Below, in pieces: positions 25,425 to 34,369 of a DNA stretch of 64,000 nt. Where the stretch lies: the NCBI GenBank assembly GCA_964500775.1, contig CAZCQG010000004.1, positions 1 through 64,000 on the forward strand. The letters are read 5' to 3'. Made by a program: the position numbers and the translations under genes. How positions within the stretch are numbered: position 1 is the stretch's first letter; each line of letters starts with the position of its first letter. The DNA comes from CAZCQG01 sp964500775. Lineage in GTDB: Bacteria; Campylobacterota; Campylobacteria; Campylobacterales; CAZCQG01. The notes under the pieces were generated by a model that ran no database searches, was not told where the DNA came from, and saw only the letters and a list, made by a program, of their open reading frames with translations.

Positions 25425-26011
25425 TACCCTCTCTTCATTCTATAGATAAATAAGCCGACAAGCGATAAAGCCATAAAATAAAAAATATATTTTGTTATAT
25501 CAAAAGTGGTATTTCCTTTGGTAAGTTCATCAAGTAAATTGATATGGAGTTTTTTTGCTTCGGCAATCTGTTCACCAAATCCTATCACTCCATTGAGTAT
25601 GATTGCAGAAATCCTATCAGGATTGAGTTCATTTTGCTTGTCCGTTAGTAGCGGGACGATATAGTCCCAATAAATCTCATTTTTATCAATAGTCTCTTTT
25701 AAGTCATCCGATATACGTAAATCTATCTTTTTAATATCTAGTACAAAAAACAGGGCAAAATAGCTTTTGTCTTTGTAATCGTTTAAAAATAACTCAGTCA
25801 TTTTTTCATAGTCGACCAATTGTGAATCGGTTATTGCAAATACCGCAATTTCGGTATTCGTATTTTTATAAATTTCCTGATTGAGCAAGTTTATCACTTC
25901 CTCAGTCTTGGGCAATAAAACATTTTGATTGAATTTTACGGCGTTTTCACCGGCTTGTAGATTTAGCAACAGGGCAAAAAGCCCTATTGCTATATATTTA
26001 AATAAAGACAA
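25424..26011 (-). CDS. TPM/YgcG-like membrane-anchored protein in the cbb3 operon
   Basis: 195 residues. An N-terminal signal sequence (FKYIAIGLFALLLNLQAGE) precedes a periplasmic domain resembling TPM domains, with the segment AVFAITDSQLVDYEKMTELFLNDY and a region like ALFFVLDIKKIDLRIS. A C-terminal helix (about 173-190) ends in a basic RMKRG anchor. The TTG start at 26009-26011 is followed by the hydrophobic signal. TPM proteins are linked to quality control and metal handling of membrane complexes in some organisms; a role in oxidase assembly is inference from context. Confidence 0.6.
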   Translation of the reverse strand: MSLFKYIAIGLFALLLNLQAGENAVKFNQNVLLPKTEEVINLLNQEIYKNTNTEIAVFAITDSQLVDYEKMTELFLNDYKDKSYFALFFVLDIKKIDLRISDDLKETIDKNEIYWDYIVPLLTDKQNELNPDRISAIILNGVIGFGEQIAEAKKLHINLLDELTKGNTTFDITKYIFYFMALSLVGLFIYRMKRG

Positions 26012-26017
26012 CGTTAC

Positions 26018-26140
26018 TTAGCCTACGTAAGCAAGCATACCGGGGATAAATACAACCGCGATAGATATAACCGCGATAATAACATTAGCAGCAGCAAGTA
26101 CTACTTCTAGTGTATTTAGTTTGATTCCTGTATCAGCCAT
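26018..26140 (-). CDS. 40-residue single-helix membrane protein
   Basis: Below the length of usual gene calls. From the second of two tandem ATGs (26140; the first is at 26143) it reads MADTGIKLNTLEVVLAAAN, followed by a hydrophobic segment of about 20 residues and a short end LAYVG. A strong AAGGGGG ribosome site overlaps the stop of the DUF4006 gene and is better spaced for the second ATG. It lies between DUF4006 and the TPM-like gene in the cco operon, so it may be an oxidase accessory subunit such as those seen in other cbb3 enzymes (inference). I know no named family for it. Confidence 0.65.
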   Translation of the reverse strand: MADTGIKLNTLEVVLAAANVIIAVISIAVVFIPGMLAYVG

Positions 26141-26150
26141 CATATCCCCC

Positions 26151-26351
26151 TTAGTTTGCACTCTTAACGTGATTCACGTTAGATGTGCTGTTCATTTTAA
26201 GCTCGAAAGGGTTTTCGATCTTATAATAATTTGTCGCTTCACTTTTTTGAATACCTACAGCAGTCATACCCAATACGAAAACGATTGAAAGTAGAAGAAC
26301 AACTGCTACTAGATAACCAAGAAGTCCGTTTACTCCGAATAATCCGTTCAT
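26151..26351 (-). CDS. DUF4006 family small membrane protein
   Basis: 66 residues. One transmembrane helix (about residues 12-34) starts after MNGLFGVNGLLG; the C-terminal half is soluble and polar. It matches the DUF4006 family, which to my knowledge is found next to ccoP in Campylobacterota. The function is unknown, presumably assembly or stability of the cbb3 oxidase. The ATG follows GGAGAA, and it is 13 bases after ccoP. Confidence 0.75.
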   Translation of the reverse strand: MNGLFGVNGLLGYLVAVVLLLSIVFVLGMTAVGIQKSEATNYYKIENPFELKMNSTSNVNHVKSAN

Positions 26352-26364
26352 TTCTTCTCCTTTC

Positions 26365-27216
26365 TTAGTTTAGAGAGTATACATACTCGCCAAGGGCTTT
26401 GTATTGTACATCTGTTAGCATATTGTTAAATGAAGGCATTTTACCTATGTTTCCTTTCTTACCTTTGTTAAGTACGTTTGCTATGAAGTCATTTGTACCA
26501 TACTGCGTAAGATCAGGAGCCATACCTGCCATACCTGCACCGTCTTCACCGTGGCAAGCAGCACATGTAGCCCATAGTGCTCTACCCGTTTCAACAAGAT
26601 CAGGGTATTTTGTTTTCTTCACTGCTGAAATTTCAGACATTACATACGCAGCGACCGCTTTTGCACTCGCTTGGTCAGGTAATAGACCGGCAGGCATTTC
26701 GCCTAACGGGTAGTTCATACCTTTTTGACCGTGTACGATAGAAGTAATAATCCCTTCTTCTTTGCCCCATTCAACAAGGTTTGCAGCTTTTCCTGCCATA
26801 CCTTCGGCTGTTTCACCGTGGCAAGGTGCACACTGTACAAGGAAAAGGCTTTGTCCCATTTGTTTTAGTGTATCTTCGCTTGCGTTTGCCCACTTGCTTT
26901 GATACTTATCTTGATACATTTGTACTTCTTCGTTATATTCACCGATTTGTGAATATGCGTTCAACGGGTATCCTACAAACCAATACCATAGACCCCATAC
27001 GATGAGTATCGCGTACATAGATGCCCAACCTACCGGTAGGTCATTTTTCAATTCATCAATTCCGTCCCAGTCGTAACCTGCTTTTTCACCTTTTACTTGG
27101 TCGTCTTTCATTTGCTTGATATACTTACCGGCTATCATGATGGTAAGTATTACAATAACGACCGCACCTAGAAGTGAAAGAGCATTAACGCTATCTTCGA
27201 GATTTAGCCACTCCAT
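26365..27216 (-). CDS. ccoP: cbb3-type cytochrome c oxidase subunit III (di-heme)
   Basis: 283 residues. Two c-type heme motifs, CAPCH and CAACH, sit in tandem cytochrome c domains with Met ligand regions (GEMPAGLLPDQ and GKMPSFNNML). Two N-terminal transmembrane helices anchor it, at about residues 12-30 and 62-80. It carries electrons from cytochrome c to CcoO and CcoN. The ATG at 27216 is 12 bases after ccoQ. Confidence 0.96.
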   Translation of the reverse strand: MEWLNLEDSVNALSLLGAVVIVILTIMIAGKYIKQMKDDQVKGEKAGYDWDGIDELKNDLPVGWASMYAILIVWGLWYWFVGYPLNAYSQIGEYNEEVQMYQDKYQSKWANASEDTLKQMGQSLFLVQCAPCHGETAEGMAGKAANLVEWGKEEGIITSIVHGQKGMNYPLGEMPAGLLPDQASAKAVAAYVMSEISAVKKTKYPDLVETGRALWATCAACHGEDGAGMAGMAPDLTQYGTNDFIANVLNKGKKGNIGKMPSFNNMLTDVQYKALGEYVYSLN

Positions 27217-27228
27217 ATTTAGCTCTCC

Positions 27229-27447
27229 TTATTTATTTTCTTCTTTTTTAGTTCTTTCGCGCTCTTCGATCGGAGCATCAGTCAATTCGTCATCAAGCGC
27301 AAGACGGCCGTACTTTTCATAATCCGCCTCGCCTTTCTTTTCGCTTCTATAGAGATGTAGTATATACCAATAAAGAAAGACTACAAGTAAAATGGTCATA
27401 AACCAATAGACGTAGCCTTGCAAGACTTTAAGGGTTTCTACATCCAC
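27229..27447 (-). CDS. ccoQ: cbb3-type oxidase small subunit CcoQ
   Basis: 72 residues. One transmembrane helix (about 12-32) followed by a charged cytoplasmic tail rich in Glu, Lys and Arg. Its place between ccoO and ccoP and its topology fit CcoQ, which stabilises the oxidase. Conservation of this subunit is low, so context carries much of the evidence. The start codon directly follows the ccoO stop. Confidence 0.85.
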   Translation of the reverse strand: MDVETLKVLQGYVYWFMTILLVVFLYWYILHLYRSEKKGEADYEKYGRLALDDELTDAPIEERERTKKEENK

Positions 27448-28143
27448 TTACTGAGCCCTTCTCTTTGTTCCGAGGCTGTTAAGATAAGCGATAAGTGCAA
27501 CCACTTCTTTGATCTCGCCTCTATCAAGCGCATCTTTGACATCTTGATTTTTCATATCTGCTACAATCTCTTTAGCTTCTGCAAGCATAAGCTCTCTAGC
27601 TTCTGCTACGCTTCCGCCCAGTTTTACGGTTTCACCGCCGAGATCTTGATCATATGGCATACCGAATACTGCTTTTTGCGTAAACGCTTCGGCATACGCT
27701 GTATCCATATCTATGTTGTTGCTAAACATATGTTTGTATGCAGGCATAATTGAGCCTGGAACAACTGCGTTTGGCTCCCACATATGGTTTTCATGCCAGT
27801 CAGTAGTTCTGTAGTTACCTACTCTATGAAGATCCGGTCCTGTTCTTTTTGAACCCCAAAGGAACGGTCTGTCATACGCATACTCACCGCTAAGTGAATA
27901 CATACCGTATCTGTCTGTTTCTGATTTAAAAGGTCTTACAAGTTGTGAATGGCAAGCATTGCAAGAATCTTTTATATAGATTTGTCTACCGGCAGTTTCA
28001 AGCAAGCTGTATGGCTTCAAACCTTCCGTAGGTTTTGATGCTTCGGCAAAGTTAGGAAGAATCTCAACTAAACCTGCTATTGAAAATACTACTAAAAACG
28101 CAACCGTAAAAAAGAACGGATTTTTTTCTAAAAAACTAAACAT
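27448..28143 (-). CDS. ccoO: cbb3-type cytochrome c oxidase subunit II (mono-heme)
   Basis: 231 residues. An N-terminal transmembrane anchor (about 10-29) leads to a periplasmic cytochrome c domain with the single heme motif CNACH (in DSCNACHSQLVRPF) and the CcoO-typical SEYAYDRPFLWGSKRTGPDLHR-like region (YDRPFLWGSKRTGPDLHRVG). It passes electrons to the heme b and heme b3-CuB centres in CcoN. It is 14 bases after ccoN. Confidence 0.97.
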   Translation of the reverse strand: MFSFLEKNPFFFTVAFLVVFSIAGLVEILPNFAEASKPTEGLKPYSLLETAGRQIYIKDSCNACHSQLVRPFKSETDRYGMYSLSGEYAYDRPFLWGSKRTGPDLHRVGNYRTTDWHENHMWEPNAVVPGSIMPAYKHMFSNNIDMDTAYAEAFTQKAVFGMPYDQDLGGETVKLGGSVAEARELMLAEAKEIVADMKNQDVKDALDRGEIKEVVALIAYLNSLGTKRRAQ

Positions 28144-28157
28144 TACTCATTCCTCCC

Positions 28158-29624
28158 TTACGCTGCCATCGGTGTAGCCGATTGTGGCTCTTTATCAAGT
28201 TGTCTTGCAGCAGTCATTGTCATAATAATGTTGTATGTGAACATCAAGAAACCGACTAGATATAGAAGACCGCCTACGGCTCTAATTGTGTAATAAGGCA
28301 TAAGAACTGTCACGGTATCGATAAATGAATATGCCAAGTTACCGTACTCATCTGCTGCTCTCCACATCATCCCTTGTGTGATACCTGCGATCCACATAGA
28401 AGAGAAGTAAAGAACGATACCAGTAGTTTGTATCCAAAATTGTGCTTCCATGATTTTTTTAGAGAATATCTCTCTTTTATACAATCTAGGAACCATATGG
28501 TAACAAGCAGCTATAACCATAAACCCAACCCATCCGAGCGTACCGTCGTGAACGTGTCCGGGAATCCAGTCAGTAAAGTGCGCAAGTGCGTTAACTGATT
28601 TGATTGATTGGATCGGTCCTTCGAGTGTACTTAGCATATAGAATGTAGACGCTAGTACAAGGAACTTAATCATCGGAGATTCTTTAAGTTGTTGCCATTG
28701 ACCTTTCATAGTCAAAAGCATGTTAACAGCCGTACCCCAAGATGGAAGAATAAGGATTACCGAGAAGATAGATCCCATAGTTTGCATCCAATCAGGAACA
28801 GTAGAATAGATAAGGTGGTGGCTACCTGCCCAAATATAAACGAACATCAATCCCCAGAAAGAGAAAAGTGAAAGTTTATATGAGAATACAGGTTGCCCTG
28901 ATTCTTTTGGCAAAAAGTAATAAATTAGTGCAATGATAGCTGAAGTAAATACGAACGCAACCGCGTTGTGTCCGAACCACCATTGTACAAGCGCATCGTT
29001 AGTACCGGCATAAAGCGATATTGAGTGTGTCCATGCACCTACGCCTGAAATCAGGAAAGTCGGGATTGAAAGGTTATTGAAAATAAAAAGAGTTGCGATA
29101 GCAACAAACGTAGCTATGAAATACCACAATGAAATATATATGGTTTTCTCTCTTCTTACGCCCATGCTTCCGAACAAGCTAATACCCCACAGAACCCAAA
29201 CAACAACAACTAAAAGGTCTAGTGGCCAAACAAGCTCGGAGTATTCTTTTGACTGTGTCATACCCATAAACAGAGACACAACCGCAAGAGCCATCAAGAT
29301 GATATACGCCCAAAAGTGTAGGTGACCTATGAACTTCAAGAACGGATATTCGTTATAAGATATCTTGAGAACTCTTTGTCCCAAGTAATACCAACTCGCC
29401 CAAATACCGCTAAGGGTAAAACCAAAGATGATGCCGCTCGTGTGTAGCGGTCTCAATCTACTGAATGTTCCATATTCGCCCGCCAAATAGTTTAGATCGG
29501 GAAACGCCATCTGGAACGCAATTACAACTCCTAAAAGTAGACCTACGATACCGAAAGCCAATGTCGCGTAGACAAATAGCTTAGAGACCGAATAGTCATA
29601 CTCTAATGCCGGATTAGATTGCAT
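28158..29624 (-). CDS. ccoN: cbb3-type cytochrome c oxidase subunit I
   Basis: 488 residues with about 12 transmembrane helices. This is the oxygen-reducing, proton-pumping subunit of the high-affinity oxidase used under low oxygen. Conserved His regions are present: HTSGIIFGF, WFGHNAVAFVFT, SHHLIYSTVPDW and DWIPGHVHDGTLGW, matching the ligands of heme b, heme b3 and CuB. The ATG at 29624 follows a strong AGGAGGT site. It is the first gene of the ccoNOQP cluster, with five further small or accessory genes downstream. Confidence 0.97.
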   Translation of the reverse strand: MQSNPALEYDYSVSKLFVYATLAFGIVGLLLGVVIAFQMAFPDLNYLAGEYGTFSRLRPLHTSGIIFGFTLSGIWASWYYLGQRVLKISYNEYPFLKFIGHLHFWAYIILMALAVVSLFMGMTQSKEYSELVWPLDLLVVVVWVLWGISLFGSMGVRREKTIYISLWYFIATFVAIATLFIFNNLSIPTFLISGVGAWTHSISLYAGTNDALVQWWFGHNAVAFVFTSAIIALIYYFLPKESGQPVFSYKLSLFSFWGLMFVYIWAGSHHLIYSTVPDWMQTMGSIFSVILILPSWGTAVNMLLTMKGQWQQLKESPMIKFLVLASTFYMLSTLEGPIQSIKSVNALAHFTDWIPGHVHDGTLGWVGFMVIAACYHMVPRLYKREIFSKKIMEAQFWIQTTGIVLYFSSMWIAGITQGMMWRAADEYGNLAYSFIDTVTVLMPYYTIRAVGGLLYLVGFLMFTYNIIMTMTAARQLDKEPQSATPMAA

Positions 29625-29674
29625 ATACTACCTCCTAAAAAGTTAACAAAATAGAATACCTAACAAACGGCTCT

Positions 29675-29680
29675 ATTATA
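29675..29680 (-). promoter_or_regulatory. Predicted -10 element of the ccoNOQP operon
   Basis: TATAAT on the minus strand, 50 bases before the ccoN ATG, inside the 160-base gap between ccoN and the small gene at 29787. The upstream sequence is AT-rich with no clear -35 box. I see no convincing FNR- or ArcA-like operator. Confidence 0.5.
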
Positions 29681-29786
29681 TTTGCTACATTTTGATAGTT
29701 TGCTTAAGATAGGTGCGGATTTTGGGGTTATTGTTAAAAAAAGTAACTAATTCTGTGTATTAAAAATAAGAACGAATTTCATTATT

Positions 29787-29906
29787 TTATTTATAATCTT
29801 TACTAATTTTTCTAATAATAAAAATTATCAGAAAAAATAGTGCGGCTAGAGCCGTTGCGCTTAACAACGTAAACTCTAACGACACCATTGTATTGAGACT
29901 AGGCAT
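29787..29906 (-). CDS. 39-residue membrane protein overlapping the ileS stop
   Basis: Below the usual length for gene calls. From the ATG at 29906, which overlaps the ileS stop by 8 bases, it reads MPSLNTMVSLEFTLLSAT, then a hydrophobic segment of about 18 residues and a basic tail RKISKDYK. Topology is that of a single-pass inner membrane peptide with the basic end inside. There is no separate Shine-Dalgarno site; GAGG of the ileS end lies 6 bases upstream. It could be a cbb3-related or orphan small protein. Support is the overlap, the hydrophobic core and the positively charged end. Confidence 0.45.
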   Translation of the reverse strand: MPSLNTMVSLEFTLLSATALAALFFLIIFIIRKISKDYK

Positions 29907-32649
29907 TAACTACCTCTTCGCATCTTTTGCAAACCGTCTCTTCTATTTCGGAGGTAAACTTCCAACATCTCGGACACTTATGTTTGTTTGCCGTATATAT
30001 TTTAAAGATGCCCCCTTCGAGCTCAAAGCTATCGATTTCATCATCTCTTTTAACGTCACATACATCGCTCACCATAAACCAGTCGGCGATCTCTTTACTC
30101 AACGGAATCTTCTCACTTGAGATTCCAAGCTCCAACTCTAAAGTGGATTTTATTTTTTTCTCTTTTTTGAGTTTATCTATAATCTCGGAAAATCTTTCCC
30201 TAGTAAGATTTAGATACTCGAAATCATACTTGTTTGAAACCTCGGGGAGTGCGACAAATAACAAATCACTCACATCGTATCTATCACCTTTGATTGCAGG
30301 ATTGAGATATTCTAGCGCCTCATCTACGGTATAGGTCAAAAACGGCGCGAGCAATGCAAGCATAGAATCCAAAATCATAGCCATTGCGCTTTGTGCCGTC
30401 CGTCTACTTTTACTCTCCTTGCCGTCGCAATAAAGTCTATCTTTGCATATATCCATATATATACCGCTAAGATCATTCACGACGAACGTACTTAAAAGAT
30501 GCAACCCTTTGGCGAAATCGTAGTTGTTAAAAAACGCTCTGGATTCTTCAAAAGTCTCTTTAGCACTTTGCATTATCCACTTATCTATTTCATTAAAATC
30601 CTCTATGGGTGAGAGTTGCTCAAGGTCGTTGATATTTGCTAACAAGAATCGGATAGTATTTCTTAGTTTTTTATACTGCTCTCCTACTTGTTTGAGGATA
30701 TTCATACTAATCTTTTGATCGCTTTGATAATCACTCATCGCTACCCAAAGACGCAGGATTTCGCTACCGAGTTCTTTGATCACTTCGGCGGGCGCTATGA
30801 CATTTCCTTTGGACTTAGACATCTTCTCACCGTTTTCATCCATCGTAAAACCATGCGTGAGGATACTTTTGTACGGTGCGATTCCGTTTATCGCGCAACT
30901 CACTAAAAGGGAGCTTTGAAACCACCCTCTATGTTGGTCACTCCCTTCTAGGTACATATCCGCAGGATATTTCCCCGCCCTAAAAGCGCTATTATCTAGC
31001 ACCGCTCTCCACGTGGAACCGCTATCAAACCACACATCCAAAATATGTTCATTCTTTTCAAGATCATTTGGATCATACCCACAACCTTTGGGTAATAGTT
31101 CGCTTATCTCTCTACTCCACCATGCATCCGCCCCCTCTTTTTCAAAGACCTCGGCGAGGTGTTCGAGGACGTCGTTATCGAGTATTATCTTATCGCTCTT
31201 TTTATCCCTAAAAAACGCGATAGGGACACCCCAGTCTCTTTGTCTGCTGATGCACCAGTCGGGGCGATTTTCTATCATACTCCGTAGTCTGTTGATGCCG
31301 TGCGCGGGATAGAACGCGGTTTTCTCTATCTGCTCCAGTGCCACCTCGCGAAGCGTCTTGTCTAATCCTTCGATTTTTTTATCCAAAAGAATAAACCACT
31401 GCTTTGTCGCCCTGAAAATAATTGGTTGGTGCGATCTCCAACAGTGCGGGTAAGAGTGTTTGATCTTTGTGCCGCTAAGGAGGTGCTCCCCTAAAAGTTC
31501 CAATATTTTTTTATTTGCATCGAATATATGCATCCCGACAAATTCTTCGGGATTCGGCAGTAGATTCTCGCGCACTATAGTCTCGTCATAGAGTCCGTTA
31601 TCATCGACGGGCATAAGAATCGGGAGTTCATATTTCAGTCCGATTCTATAGTCATCTTCCCCGTGTCCCGGAGCCGTATGTACCGCACCGCTCCCCTCAC
31701 CGAGCGCTACGTGTTCACCCAGTAGCACCTTTGAAGGTCTGCCGTTTAATGGGTTTATCGCATGATGATATTCAAGGATTGATGCTTTGAAAGTCTTTAC
31801 GATTGTAGCATCCACCACGCCGCTTTCTGAAAGTTTACTATGTAAATCAGCCGCGACGATATACCCTTTTTGGGTTAGCGCATAGTCAAACTCGGGATTG
31901 AGGGAGATACCTGTATTTGCAGGCAAAGTCCAAGGCGTCGTCGTCCAAATGACGAGTTTAGCGTTTTGGGAATCGAGTATCTTTTTTGCTTCGCTATCAA
32001 GATCAAACGCAACGAATATCGAATCGCTCTCTTTTTCCTTATACTCGACCTCTGCTTCGGCAAGCGCCGTCGTACACGCCCAACTCCAGTATACGGGCTT
32101 ACTTCGCTCTTCTAATAGCCCTTTTTTTGCGATGGAGCAAAGCGCCCTATAGATGTCGGCTTCAAATTTGAAATCCATTGTTTTGTAAGGGTTGTCAAAA
32201 TCTCCCAAGATACCGAGTGCTTTAAATTCGCTTCGCTGGATGTCGATAAATTTTCCGGCATGCTCACGGCAAAGTTCTCTAAATTTCTTTTTAGGGAGCG
32301 AATCTTTCTTCTCCTTGCCGATTTTTTTCTCCACCTGCTGCTCTATAGGCAGACCGTGGCAGTCCCAGCCGGGGGTATAGTGGACTTTTTTTCCGCTGAA
32401 ATAGTGGTATTTGACGATAATATCTTTGAGAGTTTTATTGAGCGCGTGCCCTATGTGGGTATTGCCGTTGGCATACGGCGGACCGTCGTGGAGGACAAAT
32501 TCCTCTTGTACATTTGCCCTTTTTTCTAGCATCTTAGAATAGATTTTCTCGTCATCCCATTTTTTATATCTTATAGGTTCATTTTGCGGGAGATTGCCTC
32601 GCATCGGGAAGTCCGTCGCAGGTAAAAGCAGTGTCTCTTTATAGTCCAT
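29899..32649 (-). CDS. ileS: Isoleucyl-tRNA synthetase
   Basis: 916 residues, full length. Class I synthetase that charges tRNA-Ile. The HIGH motif is GNTHIGHALNK, the KMSKS motif is GEKMSKSKGN, and the editing domain CP1 lies between. A C-terminal zinc finger (CPRCW and CKRCEE) is intact. The catalytic-site WCISRQRDWGVPIA is also present. The ATG at 32649 follows GGAGAG. It is transcribed toward the cco genes. Confidence 0.97.
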   Translation of the reverse strand: MDYKETLLLPATDFPMRGNLPQNEPIRYKKWDDEKIYSKMLEKRANVQEEFVLHDGPPYANGNTHIGHALNKTLKDIIVKYHYFSGKKVHYTPGWDCHGLPIEQQVEKKIGKEKKDSLPKKKFRELCREHAGKFIDIQRSEFKALGILGDFDNPYKTMDFKFEADIYRALCSIAKKGLLEERSKPVYWSWACTTALAEAEVEYKEKESDSIFVAFDLDSEAKKILDSQNAKLVIWTTTPWTLPANTGISLNPEFDYALTQKGYIVAADLHSKLSESGVVDATIVKTFKASILEYHHAINPLNGRPSKVLLGEHVALGEGSGAVHTAPGHGEDDYRIGLKYELPILMPVDDNGLYDETIVRENLLPNPEEFVGMHIFDANKKILELLGEHLLSGTKIKHSYPHCWRSHQPIIFRATKQWFILLDKKIEGLDKTLREVALEQIEKTAFYPAHGINRLRSMIENRPDWCISRQRDWGVPIAFFRDKKSDKIILDNDVLEHLAEVFEKEGADAWWSREISELLPKGCGYDPNDLEKNEHILDVWFDSGSTWRAVLDNSAFRAGKYPADMYLEGSDQHRGWFQSSLLVSCAINGIAPYKSILTHGFTMDENGEKMSKSKGNVIAPAEVIKELGSEILRLWVAMSDYQSDQKISMNILKQVGEQYKKLRNTIRFLLANINDLEQLSPIEDFNEIDKWIMQSAKETFEESRAFFNNYDFAKGLHLLSTFVVNDLSGIYMDICKDRLYCDGKESKSRRTAQSAMAMILDSMLALLAPFLTYTVDEALEYLNPAIKGDRYDVSDLLFVALPEVSNKYDFEYLNLTRERFSEIIDKLKKEKKIKSTLELELGISSEKIPLSKEIADWFMVSDVCDVKRDDEIDSFELEGGIFKIYTANKHKCPRCWKFTSEIEETVCKRCEEVVNA

Positions 32650-32747
32650 AATAGTTTACTCTCCGTATATTTTTTCAATTATTAAGTGTTTAAAATGGAT
32701 GTGGATTGTATCAAGATTTGTTTAAGAAGAGATTAGTGTGAAGATAG

Positions 32748-32824
32748 TGGCGGAGCCGACGAGGCTCGAACTCGCGACCTCCTGCGTGACAGGCAGGCAT
32801 TCTAACCAACTGAACTACGGCTCC
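32748..32824 (-). tRNA. tRNA-Asp (GTC)
   Basis: 77 bases including an encoded CCA. The acceptor stem GGAGCCG pairs with CGGCTCC, the anticodon loop CTGTCAC gives GTC (Asp), and the T arm GGTTCGAG-type (GAGTTCGAGCCTC) is intact. It is the last of four tRNAs on this strand. Confidence 0.95.
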
Positions 32825-32831
32825 GCATCTA

Positions 32832-32907
32832 TGGTGGTCGTTGTAGGACTCGAACCTACGGCATCCACCTTGTAAGGGTGGCGCTCTACCAACTGAGCTA
32901 AACGACC
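32832..32907 (-). tRNA. tRNA-Val (TAC)
   Basis: 76 bases with an encoded CCA. The acceptor stem GGTCGTT pairs with AACGACC, the anticodon stem CCACC/GGTGG encloses loop CTTACAA with anticodon TAC, and the T loop is GGTTCGAGTCC. Confidence 0.95.
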
Positions 32908-32929
32908 GTGAAAATATTGTGAGAAAAAG

Positions 32930-33005
32930 TGGCGACCCCTAGGGGATTTGAACCCCTGTAGCCACCGTGAAAGGGTGGTATCCTTGGCCACTAGATGAAG
33001 GGGTC
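32930..33005 (-). tRNA. tRNA-Glu (TTC)
   Basis: 76 bases with an encoded CCA. The acceptor stem GACCCCT pairs with AGGGGTC, the anticodon stem CCACC/GGTGG encloses CTTTCAC with anticodon TTC, and the T arm is GGGGTTCAAATCCCC. Confidence 0.95.
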
Positions 33006-33036
33006 TTACTTGTATAAGACATTCAAATTTAAAGGA

Positions 33037-33112
<76 letters not shown>

Positions 33113-33138
33113 ACGCATTTCGTTAAAAATGAGGTGAA

Positions 33139-33167
33139 ATTATAGTTACTTTTTTTTGCGTTGTCAA
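33139..33167 (-). promoter_or_regulatory. Consensus promoter of the tRNA cluster
   Basis: On the minus strand a perfect -35 TTGACA (33162-33167) and a perfect -10 TATAAT (33139-33144) are separated by 17 bases, ending 26 bases before tRNA-Lys. This is the clearest sigma-70 promoter in the window and contrasts with the T-tract promoters of the protein genes. Confidence 0.85.
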
Positions 33168-33194
33168 GGCTTTTTTGCGAAAAAATAGAAAAAC

Positions 33195-34286
33195 TCATGA
33201 TAAATCGTTTTCTGCCAGCTCTACAAGCAGCATAATTGCCCTATATACCGCCTGTTGCTGTATATAATTTCTATCTCCGAAAAAACGTTCTCGACTGATT
33301 ATTTCCCTGCTATCACGTTTCGCTACGCCTACAAATACGGTTCCCACGGGCTTTGTTTGTGTGCCGCCGCTAGGTCCTGCCACACCGCTAATGGCGAGGG
33401 CATAGTCCGCACCGCTGATTTTTAGCACCCCCTTGAGCATATCACTCACCACGTATTCGCTCACTGCTCCGTAGTCATAGAGTGATTCTGCGCTTACCTC
33501 TAGCCAACCTCTTTTAATAGAATCTGCGTACGTAATCACGCTTCCGTTAAATATCGCCGAACTTCCCGATTCTTTCGTGAAAAAGTAAGAGAGCAATCCC
33601 CCCGTACAGCTCTCGGCAAAGGTAATGGTCTTATTATTCTCTTTTAGGCGCTCAATAATATATGCCGCGATATTTGTGGTCGCTATCACTTTTGAACCAA
33701 AAAGCGATTTAGTAGAATCGATAAATTTAGACAACCCGCCGTACTTTGTACAAGTCACGCTTATTTTTGTCCATCCCTCGATAATCTCGGTCGTTTGCAT
33801 CATCGCGTTATACATCTCCGAAATCGGCTTGAGGAGCAACTCTGCACTTTGGTGGTCTATCCCGAATAGATGCAATTCTCCTTGTTTGACCTCGCTCTCT
33901 ACAAGAATCTGCGGTATCTCGCATCGAGGTGTGACCTCTAAAAGGTTTACAGCGTGCTCTCGTATCGTGACCAAAAAAGTGTTTGTATCATAGACTGATG
34001 TTTTCGACGGAAGGAGCTGATTCTCTTTGGCTTCTAATGTATCGTTATTGAGCGTGGCAAGCATCCTAGCAATCGTGCTATGGTTTTTTTTGGAAGCAAA
34101 AATAAGTGTAACGGTATGTTTTTTTATAATCTCTTCGAGTTCAAAAAGTATCTCTTTGGGATTCTCGATATTTGCCATGAGTGTATCGATTTGTCCGAGA
34201 ATTTTTTTTGATTCCCTAATGAGATAGTCGACAAAAACGTGATCGTTGCATACGTTACTCCCGACTATCACTACACAATTTTTCAT
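33195..34286 (-). CDS. CinA-like protein with PncC nicotinamide-nucleotide amidase domain
   Basis: 363 residues from the ATG at 34286; an upstream in-frame TTG is less likely. The C-terminal 160 residues are a standard CinA_C/PncC domain, with TFAESCTGGLL, ITYADSIKRGWL and SGVAGPSGGTQTKPVGTV, which deamidates nicotinamide mononucleotide. The N-terminal 200 residues hold the position of the MoCF/pyrophosphatase domain of CinA, but its hallmark motifs (GDELL and GGLGPT) are absent, so that half is probably inactive or repurposed. It is divergent from ppk2. Confidence 0.85.
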   Translation of the reverse strand: MKNCVVIVGSNVCNDHVFVDYLIRESKKILGQIDTLMANIENPKEILFELEEIIKKHTVTLIFASKKNHSTIARMLATLNNDTLEAKENQLLPSKTSVYDTNTFLVTIREHAVNLLEVTPRCEIPQILVESEVKQGELHLFGIDHQSAELLLKPISEMYNAMMQTTEIIEGWTKISVTCTKYGGLSKFIDSTKSLFGSKVIATTNIAAYIIERLKENNKTITFAESCTGGLLSYFFTKESGSSAIFNGSVITYADSIKRGWLEVSAESLYDYGAVSEYVVSDMLKGVLKISGADYALAISGVAGPSGGTQTKPVGTVFVGVAKRDSREIISRERFFGDRNYIQQQAVYRAIMLLVELAENDLS

Positions 34287-34369
34287 AATCTCTTTTCCGA
34301 TTTTCAATCTTTTTATGTATTATTACAAAAGTTATATTTTTTTAAGTATAAAAATAAAAAGGATCTCCT

